Origin: VMFW01 sp038058095
GTDB taxonomy: Bacteria; Patescibacteriota; Minisyncoccia; UBA6257; 2-01-FULL-56-20
Direction: 5' to 3'
Length of the DNA stretch: 5,777 nt
Assembly: GCA_038058095.1 (NCBI GenBank)
Contig: JBBUBW010000017.1
Span: forward strand, 1-5,777
Both the position numbers and the translations under genes were made by a program. The notes beneath the pieces were generated by a model that saw nothing but the letters and a program-made list of their open reading frames with translations, was not told where the DNA came from and made no database searches. Positions 1 to 4,653 of this stretch are shown here, in pieces; the first letter of the stretch is position 1, and each line of letters begins with the position of its first letter.

Positions 1-55
1 GATAGGCGGGCAAGTAACGCCAAGGTCGTGGGTTCGATTCCCACCCCTGACACCA
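1..55 (+). tRNA. tRNA, 3' part only, identity not resolved
   Basis: The T-arm is clear: stem GTGGG (28-32), loop TTCGATT (33-39), stem CCCAC (40-44). It is followed by the 3' acceptor strand CCCTGAC (45-51), discriminator A52 and an encoded CCA (53-55). The 5' acceptor strand, expected to be GTCAGGG, lies before the window. AGGTC (23-27) makes a normal 5-nt variable region and CGCCA (18-22) a 3' anticodon-stem strand. The bases before it do not form a standard 7-nt loop: GGCG (5-8) can pair with CGCC (18-21), but that leaves a 9-nt loop. If TAA (15-17) is positions 36-38, the anticodon ends in U and the tRNA reads an ANN codon. That fits Thr, Met, Ile or Arg, and could mean an intron ends just upstream. 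Presence of a tRNA 3' end is secure; which tRNA is not. Confidence 0.85.
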
Positions 56-60
56 AAAAC

Positions 61-582
61 ATGATCGAACTTGAGAAAAACTATTTAGTAAAATATCTGC
101 CTCCTAATTTAGAAAAGTGCGAATCTAAAGAAGTTATTGATATTTACCTTCCCAAAGAAGCCATTCACCCAACTCTTCGAATTCGCAAAAACGGTAATAA
201 CTATGAAATCACCAAAAAAGAACCAATTACAGAAGAAGACGCATCAAGCCAAACAGAGCAAACTATTCCCCTTAAAGAATCCGAATTTTTAGCTCTTAGC
301 AGAGTTGATGGTAACAGACTTTCTAAAATCAGATATTTCTATCCTTACAATAATAGAATTGGAGAAATCGGCATTTTCCAAGAAGCGCTATCCGGTCTCG
401 TGCTTGTCGATTTTGAATTTAAGACTCCTGAAGAAAAAGAATCATTTAAAATGCCGGAATTTTGCTTAGCCGACGTCACTCAAGAAGAATTTTTAGCCGG
501 CGGCATGCTTTGCGGGAAATCTTATCAAGACATCGAAGAAAGATTAAAAAAGCTCAGTTACTCGCCAATCGTTATTTCATAA
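61..582 (+). CDS. CYTH-domain protein (triphosphate tunnel family)
   Basis: A 173-residue protein of the CYTH superfamily, whose members include thiamine triphosphatase, class IV adenylate cyclase and inorganic triphosphatases that bind triphosphate in a beta-barrel tunnel. The N-terminus IELEKNYLVK matches the family opening EIERKFLV; further support comes from the basic strand TLRIRKN (about 38-44), ITKKEP (about 50-55), KIRYFY (about 89-94) and the acidic strand LVDFEF (about 115-120). The ATG at 61 is chosen because the family motif begins right after it; an in-frame ATG at 28 lies inside the tRNA T-arm. The start is 5 nt past the tRNA CCA, with no Shine-Dalgarno, so the gene is probably cotranscribed with the tRNA. 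The usual ExExK reads E3-L-E5-K6-N7, so the lysine is displaced or lost, which leaves substrate and activity uncertain. Acts in the cytosol by family. Confidence 0.82.
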   Translation: MIELEKNYLVKYLPPNLEKCESKEVIDIYLPKEAIHPTLRIRKNGNNYEITKKEPITEEDASSQTEQTIPLKESEFLALSRVDGNRLSKIRYFYPYNNRIGEIGIFQEALSGLVLVDFEFKTPEEKESFKMPEFCLADVTQEEFLAGGMLCGKSYQDIEERLKKLSYSPIVIS

Positions 583-609
583 GCAAAAATCTAGTTGTTT
601 TCCATCTTC

Positions 610-637
610 TTGACTTCCCCAGCCCCTAGTCTAATAT
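610..637 (+). promoter_or_regulatory. Candidate sigma70-type promoter for the AlaE-like gene
   Basis: TTGACT (610-615, 5 of 6 to consensus) and TAATAT (632-637, 4 of 6) are separated by 16 nt. A start near 644 would give a leader of about 60 nt before the TTG start codon at 704. Found by eye and not scored against a background. Confidence 0.5.
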
Positions 638-677
638 CTTAACCAGTTCCTTGGCTGGTTTTCAGTTCGTTGGGGCT
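621..677 (+). promoter_or_regulatory. Inverted repeats in the leader of the AlaE-like gene
   Basis: Two nested inverted repeats are visible. AACCAG (641-646) pairs with CTGGTT (655-660) around an 8-nt loop. Outside it, AGCCCC (621-626) is complementary to GGGGCT (672-677). The inner hairpin lies in the predicted leader. The left arm of the outer repeat lies between the promoter boxes, so it would be transcribed only from an earlier start. The outer arm ends about 16 nt before the Shine-Dalgarno tract. I do not recognise a known riboswitch class. Confidence 0.35.
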
Positions 678-691
678 CATATAGAGAAAAA

Positions 692-700
692 AAGGGGGGT
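692..700 (+). promoter_or_regulatory. G-rich Shine-Dalgarno before a TTG start
   Basis: AAGGGGGGT resembles AAGGAGGT with one A replaced by G and lies 3 nt before the TTG codon at 704. It decides the start of this gene and contrasts with neighbours that show no Shine-Dalgarno. Confidence 0.6.
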
Positions 701-703
701 CAC

Positions 704-1207
704 TTGATAAAACACGTCGGAAGACTGATATGGGGTCAGATCGAGAAACTGATTGCCATCGCAATTCCTGGTGCCCCAGCGGCACCGCTTCTCGTAACTT
801 CAGAACTGAACATACTAGGGTTCAATTTGATGGAACTCACTGCTTTTCGAGCCGTGAACGTAGTAATTCTTCTTTTGGTCATTTACATTCACGAGAGAAT
901 CACTGGGCGAGCTCCCGAGTTTCTCAATGAGAATTCTAGGCGCAGTTTTCGCCAGTGGGTGGCCGCCGGTCTCTCTGCCGCCACCTACAAAATCCCAATT
1001 TTTTGGACATGCACAATCGGGCTAGAAGTTCTCGGCTGGCCGATAGCAACTCACAAAGTAGTGCTTCTCTCTTTCGTCTATATTGTCGAGAACGTAGTGT
1101 TCGTTGGCGGTCTTTCCAGCATCATTATGAGCTGGTTACGCCACAGCCTACCAAGAATTCTTGGTTGGCTTCGCCTCCAATACAACGTCTTCCCAAAAGA
1201 CAAATAA
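704..1207 (+). CDS. Four-helix membrane protein, AlaE-like (possible L-alanine exporter)
   Basis: A 167-residue inner-membrane protein with four hydrophobic stretches at about 11-32, 48-64, 86-107 and 116-135 and a basic C-terminal tail. The order of motifs resembles the AlaE family of L-alanine exporters: an arginine-containing segment AFRAVNVVILLLVIY followed by HERITGRAP, then a loop with SRRSFRQW, then AATYKIPIFW and a glycine-containing last helix. AlaE of E. coli is 149 residues, so this one has a slightly longer N-terminus. The start is TTG at 704 because the G-rich Shine-Dalgarno tract AAGGGGGGT sits just upstream and no suitable ATG follows; the next Met is residue 43. The codon mix is less A/T-biased than that of the flanking genes, and the unit has its own promoter and terminator, so it may be a later insertion. 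Family assignment is by recalled similarity and is tentative; the membrane topology is firmer. Confidence 0.6.
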   Translation: MIKHVGRLIWGQIEKLIAIAIPGAPAAPLLVTSELNILGFNLMELTAFRAVNVVILLLVIYIHERITGRAPEFLNENSRRSFRQWVAAGLSAATYKIPIFWTCTIGLEVLGWPIATHKVVLLSFVYIVENVVFVGGLSSIIMSWLRHSLPRILGWLRLQYNVFPKDK

Positions 1208-1221
1208 GCCACTTAGTACAT

Positions 1222-1260
1222 GAGCCGCTTGCGATTCACCTCGCGGCGGCTCTCCTATTT
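1222..1260 (+). terminator. Probable rho-independent terminator after the AlaE-like gene
   Basis: GAGCCGC (1222-1228) pairs perfectly with GCGGCTC (1246-1252); GCG (1231-1233) with CGC (1242-1244) can extend the stem inside. A T-containing tail TCCTATTTT follows. The hairpin begins 14 nt after the stop codon. The T tract is not immediate, so efficiency is uncertain. Confidence 0.6.
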
Positions 1261-1268
1261 TAATGAAG

Positions 1269-1298
1269 TTGATATTCTGCTCGTATTTGATGTAAGAT
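1269..1298 (+). promoter_or_regulatory. Candidate promoter for PheRS giving a leaderless message
   Basis: TTGATA (1269-1274, 5 of 6) and TAAGAT (1293-1298, 4 of 6) are 18 nt apart. The ATG at 1305 is where transcription would be expected to begin, 7 nt past the -10 box. No Shine-Dalgarno precedes the gene, which fits a leaderless mRNA. Confidence 0.5.
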
Positions 1299-1304
1299 TT
1301 TTAT

Positions 1305-2450
1305 ATGATAAGCCAAGAAATAAATATTGAATCCAAAGAAGAAAAAGAACTCCTCGCCGAGCTTGAGAAAAGAACCGACCCCGAAGCCCTTCGGATGAAA
1401 AGGTTTTTAGCCATGCCCGATCTCTCCCGAAAAGAGGGGAGCCCGATTCACGAACTCGTAAAACGCATTTTAGATATTCCCGACCTAAAAGATTTTGACG
1501 TTATCAAAGACCCGGAAATCGTTCCCGTTAAAGAAAGTTTTGACCTCTTTAATTTTCCCGCGGATCACCCAGCCAGAAGCCACTCCGATACTTATTATGT
1601 AAACGACGACCAAATTCTCCGCACCCACACCACGATTATGTGGTATTACTACCTCGGGTTTGAAGCGGTTAAGGAAAGAATTAAAAAAGGCGAACCGCTC
1701 GGGCTTCTTTCTTACGGCAAGGTTTATCGCAAAGACGAAATCGACCGAAATCACATGAACGTCTTTCACCAAATAGACGGACTCTATCTCTGCAAACGCG
1801 AAGAAAAAGAAATTGGCCCGCCGGAACTAAAAGACATTCTGGTCAAAATCGCCCAAGCCATTTTCGGCCCCAGTATTAACTACCGATTTAATAAAGACAC
1901 TTTTCCCTACACGGATCCCAGTTTGGAAATGGAAATTGAAATTGCCGGCCGGTGGGTTGAGGTTTTGGGGAGCGGCGTAGCTCACTCAAATGTTTTGGAT
2001 AATTTAGGCGTGGATTCAAAAATCTATAACGGCTGGGCTTTCGGTTTCGGCTTGGAACGCCTCGCGATTTTAAGTATGAACTTGCCGGACATTCGCTTGC
2101 TTTGGTCGGACGACGAGAGAGTCGCGCGCCAGCTTAAACTTGGGCAACAATACAAAGAAGTCAGCAAATATCCACCCATCACCCGAGACATCTCTTTTGT
2201 GGTCAAAAACGACTTTATTCCCAACGACTATTTCGAGCTAATCCGCGACATCGGCGGCAATCTTGTCGAAGAAGTTTCGCTCTTGGATAAATACGAAAAT
2301 GCGGAAAAATTCGGAGAAGGGAAAATAAGCTACACCTACCGCATCATATATAGAAGCAACGAACGAACGCTCGCCACCGAAGAAATCGAGCCAATTCAAG
2401 AAAGAATTATTGAAGAAACCAAGAAACAATTCCAGGCTGACGTTCGCTAG
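1305..2450 (+). CDS. pheS: Single-chain phenylalanine--tRNA ligase (mitochondrial type, PheS core + FDX-ACB)
   Basis: A 381-residue class II aminoacyl-tRNA synthetase that charges tRNA-Phe with phenylalanine using ATP in the cytosol. The catalytic core runs from about 75 to 275: the substrate-binding strand FPADHPARSHSDTYY (about 84-98), motif 2 GKVYRKDEIDRNHMNVFHQ (about 138-156) and motif 3 GWAFGFGLERLAIL (about 243-256). From about 288 to the end there is a ferredoxin-fold anticodon-binding domain (SKYPPITRDISFVV, IGGNLVEEVSLLDKY, SYTYRIIYRSNERTL), which in ordinary bacterial enzymes is at the C-terminus of PheT, the beta subunit. Core plus FDX-ACB in one chain is the layout of monomeric mitochondrial PheRS (FARS2), and many blocks match it closely. 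The N-terminal coiled coil of bacterial PheS is reduced to a short charged helix. No pheT follows; the next gene is on the other strand. The gene name reflects the catalytic core, not an alpha2beta2 subunit role. Confidence 0.93.
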   Translation: MISQEINIESKEEKELLAELEKRTDPEALRMKRFLAMPDLSRKEGSPIHELVKRILDIPDLKDFDVIKDPEIVPVKESFDLFNFPADHPARSHSDTYYVNDDQILRTHTTIMWYYYLGFEAVKERIKKGEPLGLLSYGKVYRKDEIDRNHMNVFHQIDGLYLCKREEKEIGPPELKDILVKIAQAIFGPSINYRFNKDTFPYTDPSLEMEIEIAGRWVEVLGSGVAHSNVLDNLGVDSKIYNGWAFGFGLERLAILSMNLPDIRLLWSDDERVARQLKLGQQYKEVSKYPPITRDISFVVKNDFIPNDYFELIRDIGGNLVEEVSLLDKYENAEKFGEGKISYTYRIIYRSNERTLATEEIEPIQERIIEETKKQFQADVR

Positions 2451-2464
2451 TTAGCAAAAATCTC

Positions 2465-2494
2465 AAACAAAAAGGCCGCTCCATCAGAACGGCC
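2465..2494 (-). terminator. Rho-independent terminator of the minus-strand small gene
   Basis: Read on the minus strand, GGCCG (2494-2490) and CGGCC (2478-2474) form a GC stem with an 11-nt loop, followed directly by TTTTTGTTT (2473-2465). This is a textbook intrinsic terminator in the minus direction, 42 nt past the stop codon of the gene at 2536-2775. On the plus strand it lacks a downstream T tract, so it would not obviously stop PheRS transcription. Confidence 0.75.
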
Positions 2495-2498
2495 CGGT

Positions 2499-2524
2499 GC
2501 GAAAATTTTGGTTGGGGTTTTCGC
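2499..2524. repeat. Inverted repeat between the convergent gene ends
   Basis: GCGAAAA (2499-2505) and TTTTCGC (2518-2524) are perfect inverted copies around a 12-nt loop. It lies between the stop codon of PheRS and that of the minus-strand gene, next to the minus-strand terminator. It could protect either 3' end or help terminate the plus-strand message; no T tract follows it on the plus strand. Confidence 0.4.
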
Positions 2525-2535
2525 TCCCCCTTCCC

Positions 2536-2775
2536 TTAAGTGGCCAGGGTCGGCTGCGCCTTCCTTCTGGTTCCTTGGCGGAGTTCACTACAAATTTCTT
2601 CAATTCCTTTTCGTAACTCCGCGTCCGGTTTCTGAAGAAGATCCAGAAGAGAGAGGTAAATTCTGTTTTTTGATTGAGCCTCTGCCACATCCCCGAAACG
2701 ACTTGCGATTGTCTCATTCTCGATCGGGCGTGAGACTGGGTGACCAGTCTCACGACGGCGATCTGAATAACTCAT
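2536..2775 (-). CDS. Small orphan protein of unknown function, 79 residues
   Basis: I do not recognise this protein. It is 79 residues, charged and soluble, with an Arg-rich start (SDRRRETGHP), a middle that can form amphipathic helices (AEAQSKNRIYLSLLDLLQKP and DAELRKGIEEICSELRQ) and a basic tail (RRKAQPTLAT). No membrane segment, signal peptide or metal-binding cluster is seen; there is one cysteine. It is called real because of its expression signals: a TATAAT box at 2810-2805, a near-perfect Shine-Dalgarno AAGGAGG 4 nt before the ATG, and an intrinsic terminator downstream. Overlapping frames have none of these. It is the only minus-strand gene here, convergent with PheRS and divergent from the CCA-adding enzyme, so it is a self-contained unit. 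An 11-bp perfect hairpin falls in its early codons and may affect translation. A helical regulatory or nucleic-acid-binding role is possible but not shown. Confidence 0.7.
   Translation of the reverse strand: MSYSDRRRETGHPVSRPIENETIASRFGDVAEAQSKNRIYLSLLDLLQKPDAELRKGIEEICSELRQGTRRKAQPTLAT
2729..2754. repeat. Perfect 11-bp hairpin inside the start of the minus-strand gene
   Basis: CGTGAGACTGG (2729-2739) and CCAGTCTCACG (2744-2754) are perfect inverted copies with a 4-nt loop, GTGA on plus and TCAC on minus. In the minus-strand mRNA the stem begins 21 nt after the first base of the ATG, covering about codons 8 to 16. Such a strong stem near a start codon may modulate initiation or be a DNA binding site. 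Confidence 0.7.
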
Positions 2776-2778
2776 GTG

Positions 2779-2785
2779 TCCTCCT
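2779..2785 (-). promoter_or_regulatory. Strong Shine-Dalgarno AAGGAGG
   Basis: On the minus strand AAGGAGG is followed by ACAC and the ATG at 2775. It fixes the start and is the strongest ribosome-binding site in the window. Confidence 0.8.
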
Positions 2786-2804
2786 TTGTTGCTAGCGCCT
2801 TTTC

Positions 2805-2810
2805 ATTATA
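2805..2810 (-). promoter_or_regulatory. -10 box TATAAT of the minus-strand gene
   Basis: A perfect TATAAT on the minus strand, 29 nt before the ATG, gives a leader of about 20 nt holding the Shine-Dalgarno. No good -35 is seen at 17 nt; TTGAGG (2836-2831) lies at a 20-nt spacing, so the -35 is unassigned. Confidence 0.55.
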
Positions 2811-2872
2811 CTACGTTGCCAAATACTTCTCCTCAAAATCTACCACCCCCGTCATTCCAAGGCAAGTTTTAT

Positions 2873-2901
2873 TTCACCGCTAAATTAGATTAGAATTTAA
2901 T
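2873..2901 (+). promoter_or_regulatory. Candidate promoter for the CCA-adding enzyme
   Basis: TTCACC (2873-2878, 4 of 6) and TTTAAT (2896-2901, 5 of 6) are exactly 17 nt apart. The ATG at 2910 is 9 nt past the -10 box, so the leader would be only a couple of bases; no Shine-Dalgarno is present. TAGAAT (2891-2896) is an alternative -10. Confidence 0.45.
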
Positions 2902-2909
2902 CAAGACTA

Positions 2910-4394
2910 ATGAAACTAAACGTCCCAGATGAAGTAAAAAATATTTGCCTTCGCCTTGAAAAAGCCGGCCATCAAGCCTATTTGGTGGGCGGTTGTGTTC
3001 GTGATGTTTTGTTAAATAGGGAACCAAAAGACTGGGACGTAGCCACAAACGCCAAACCAGAAGAAGTTCAGAAATTATTTGAAGACAGTGTTTACGAAAA
3101 CGACTTCGGCACCGTTTTAGTTAAAGTGGATTCTTCATCCAACATCCAACATCCAACATCCAACATTCGCACTATCGAAGTCACCACTTTCCGCATTGAA
3201 GGTAAATACACCGACAAGCGCCACCCCGACGATATTAAATTCGCCAAAACTATCGAAGAAGATTTATCAAGACGAGATTTTACCATTAACGCTCTCGCCG
3301 TAAATTTTGCTAAGGGTAAGTTCGATAAAATTATTGACCCTTACGGCGGCGAAAAAGATTTAAAAGAACAACTCATCCGCACCGTCGGCATTCCCGAAGA
3401 GCGTTTCAACGAAGACGCTCTTCGTCTTATGCGAGCCGTTCGCTTCGCAACTGAATTGGATTTTAAGATAGATTTGAATACCCGACGGGCCGTGGAAAAA
3501 CTCTCGGGTCTTCTTGAAGCCATCGCGAAGGAAAGAATTCGCGATGAATTTATAAAAATCATCATGGCTCCCCGCGCTGCCCAAGGTGTGATTATGCTCG
3601 AAGAATTAAATCTCCTGAAAAATATCGTTCCCGAACTTCGCGAAGGTTTGGGTTGTGGCCAAAACAAGCATCATATCTATACTGTCTTCGAACACAACAT
3701 CCGCGCGCTTGATTACGCCGCCCAAAAAGATTACTCCCTTCTAGTTCGTATGGCTTCGCTCTTGCACGACGTCGGCAAACCCAAATCCAAAAGAGGGGAC
3801 GGCCCGGATTCCACTTTCCACGGCCATGAAGTGATTGGCGGAAAGATGACCGTGAAAATCTTGGATCGTTTAAGATTTCCTAAGGATTTTATCGAACAAT
3901 GCGCCCATCTTGTCCGCCAGCATCTTTTCTATTACAACGTCGGCGAAGTCACCGCCGCCGGCGTTAGGCGCTTTCTCACCCGCGTTGGTCCCGAAAATAT
4001 TGATGATCTTATAAAAATCCGCGAAGCCGACCGCATTGGCTCCGGCGTTCCTAAGGCCGTGCCTTACAAACTCCGCCACCTGCTTTTTATGATTGATAAA
4101 GTGAAAAGCGATCCCATCTCGCCCAAGATGCTGAAAGTCAACGGCGAGGACGTGATGGAAATCGCCAAGCTTGAACCCAGCCCTAAAGTCGGCTTTATTC
4201 TCGCTGTGCTTTTAGAAGAAGTTTTGGATGATCCGCAAAAAAACACCCGCGAGTATCTCGAAGAAAAAATCAAAAAACTAAACCAGCTTTCCGAAAAAGA
4301 ACTCAAACAGATGTCCGAACGCGCGAAAAACGTTAAGAATGAATATGAGCAAGGAATTGAAGATGAAATCAAGTCTAAGCACCACGTAAAGTAG
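2910..4394 (+). CDS. cca: CCA-adding enzyme / poly(A) polymerase family, with HD domain
   Basis: A 494-residue class II tRNA nucleotidyltransferase that adds or repairs the 3' CCA of tRNAs from CTP and ATP in the cytosol. In order: the nucleotidyltransferase head with YLVGGCVRDVLL (24-35) and metal-binding DWD (41-43); EVTTFR (90-95); RRDFTINALA (121-130); DPYGG (133-137); NEDALRLMRAVRFA (157-170), whose EDxxR is the CTP/ATP template motif; then helical neck and body, an HD domain with LLHDVGKP (294-301, HD at 296-297) and FHGHE, and a charged C-terminal tail. The HD domain suggests an extra phosphohydrolase activity, as in several bacterial homologues. Four tandem 7-bp repeats add a short loop (about 75-87, SSSNIQHPTSNIR) between two head-domain strands. 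Both visible tRNAs already encode CCA, so here it may mainly repair ends. Poly(A) polymerase I is the main alternative; the EDxxR context favours CCA addition. Confidence 0.9.
   Translation: MKLNVPDEVKNICLRLEKAGHQAYLVGGCVRDVLLNREPKDWDVATNAKPEEVQKLFEDSVYENDFGTVLVKVDSSSNIQHPTSNIRTIEVTTFRIEGKYTDKRHPDDIKFAKTIEEDLSRRDFTINALAVNFAKGKFDKIIDPYGGEKDLKEQLIRTVGIPEERFNEDALRLMRAVRFATELDFKIDLNTRRAVEKLSGLLEAIAKERIRDEFIKIIMAPRAAQGVIMLEELNLLKNIVPELREGLGCGQNKHHIYTVFEHNIRALDYAAQKDYSLLVRMASLLHDVGKPKSKRGDGPDSTFHGHEVIGGKMTVKILDRLRFPKDFIEQCAHLVRQHLFYYNVGEVTAAGVRRFLTRVGPENIDDLIKIREADRIGSGVPKAVPYKLRHLLFMIDKVKSDPISPKMLKVNGEDVMEIAKLEPSPKVGFILAVLLEEVLDDPQKNTREYLEEKIKKLNQLSEKELKQMSERAKNVKNEYEQGIEDEIKSKHHVK
3137..3164 (+). 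repeat. Four tandem ATCCAAC heptamers inside the CCA-adding enzyme gene
   Basis: Four perfect head-to-tail copies of the 7-bp unit ATCCAAC, followed by a degenerate AT. Seven is not a multiple of three, so gain or loss of one unit shifts the frame. The encoded residues (NIQHPTSN) fall where homologues have a tight turn between strands, so the insertion looks tolerated. Confidence 0.95.
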
Positions 4395-4397
4395 GTC

Positions 4398-4425
4398 TTG
4401 ACACAAGTTCATCTTAAGTTAAACT
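4398..4425 (+). promoter_or_regulatory. Promoter of the toxin-antitoxin operon
   Basis: A perfect -35 TTGACA (4398-4403) and TAAACT (4420-4425, 4 of 6) are 16 nt apart. The antitoxin ATG at 4432 is 7 nt past the -10 box, so the message is probably leaderless; no Shine-Dalgarno is seen. Confidence 0.6.
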
Positions 4426-4427
4426 TA
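4405..4427. promoter_or_regulatory. Palindromic operator overlapping the toxin-antitoxin promoter
   Basis: TAAGTT (4415-4420), A, AACTTA (4422-4427) is a perfect 13-bp inverted repeat covering the -10 box. A further half-site AAGTT lies at 4405-4409, 11 bp (about one helical turn) before the one at 4416-4420. Phd/YefM-type antitoxins bind such palindromes to repress their own operon, so this is the likely autoregulatory site. Confidence 0.6.
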
Positions 4428-4431
4428 GTTT

Positions 4432-4650
4432 ATGGCTAAAAACATTGTCGGTTTAAAAGAATTAAGGGAAAACGTCGAGGACTATATTTCCCGAGTTGAG
4501 AAGGGACAGTCTTTTATCGTGGTTAGGAGATCCAAGCCCGTTTTTAAGATTTCCAGTCCCACCGAAGAAGACGCATGGGAGACGGTTGTTGATTTCACAA
4601 AAATCAATAAAGGCGGCGTTTCTATCTCAGGGATTCTGTCTCGGCTCTAA
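4432..4650 (+). CDS. Phd/YefM-family antitoxin
   Basis: A 72-residue type II antitoxin. The N-terminal part (about 1-55) matches the Phd/YefM DNA-binding fold: KELRENVEDYISRVEKGQSFIVVRRSKPVFKI, with the family pattern of an LRE-N start, a helix, a GxSFxV strand and a basic turn before a final strand. The C-terminal part (about 56-72, with SISGILSRL) is the segment that normally wraps and neutralises the toxin. It is the first gene of a two-gene operon, with the toxin starting 3 nt after its stop. By family, the antitoxin alone represses weakly and the toxin complex more strongly; the palindrome over its promoter fits this. The start is taken at 4432 because the fold begins there. Confidence 0.88.
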   Translation: MAKNIVGLKELRENVEDYISRVEKGQSFIVVRRSKPVFKISSPTEEDAWETVVDFTKINKGGVSISGILSRL

Positions 4651-4653
4651 GAA

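Noticed and set aside
28..60. In-frame ATG at 28 as start of the CYTH protein
   Set aside because: It lies within the tRNA T-arm, and the added 11 residues are just translated tRNA; the family motif starts right after the ATG at 61.
955..1263. Plus-strand frame overlapping the AlaE-like gene
   Set aside because: It is Arg/Ser-rich shadow translation and runs through the terminator hairpin; the other frame has clear membrane helices and a ribosome-binding site.
2508..2795. Plus-strand open frame across the small-gene region
   Set aside because: It has no Shine-Dalgarno or promoter, a low-complexity start, and sits opposite the minus-strand gene that has all the signals.
3092..3286. Minus-strand open frame containing MLDVGCWMLD
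   Set aside because: It is the reverse reading of the ATCCAAC repeat inside the CCA-adding enzyme gene, with no ribosome-binding site.
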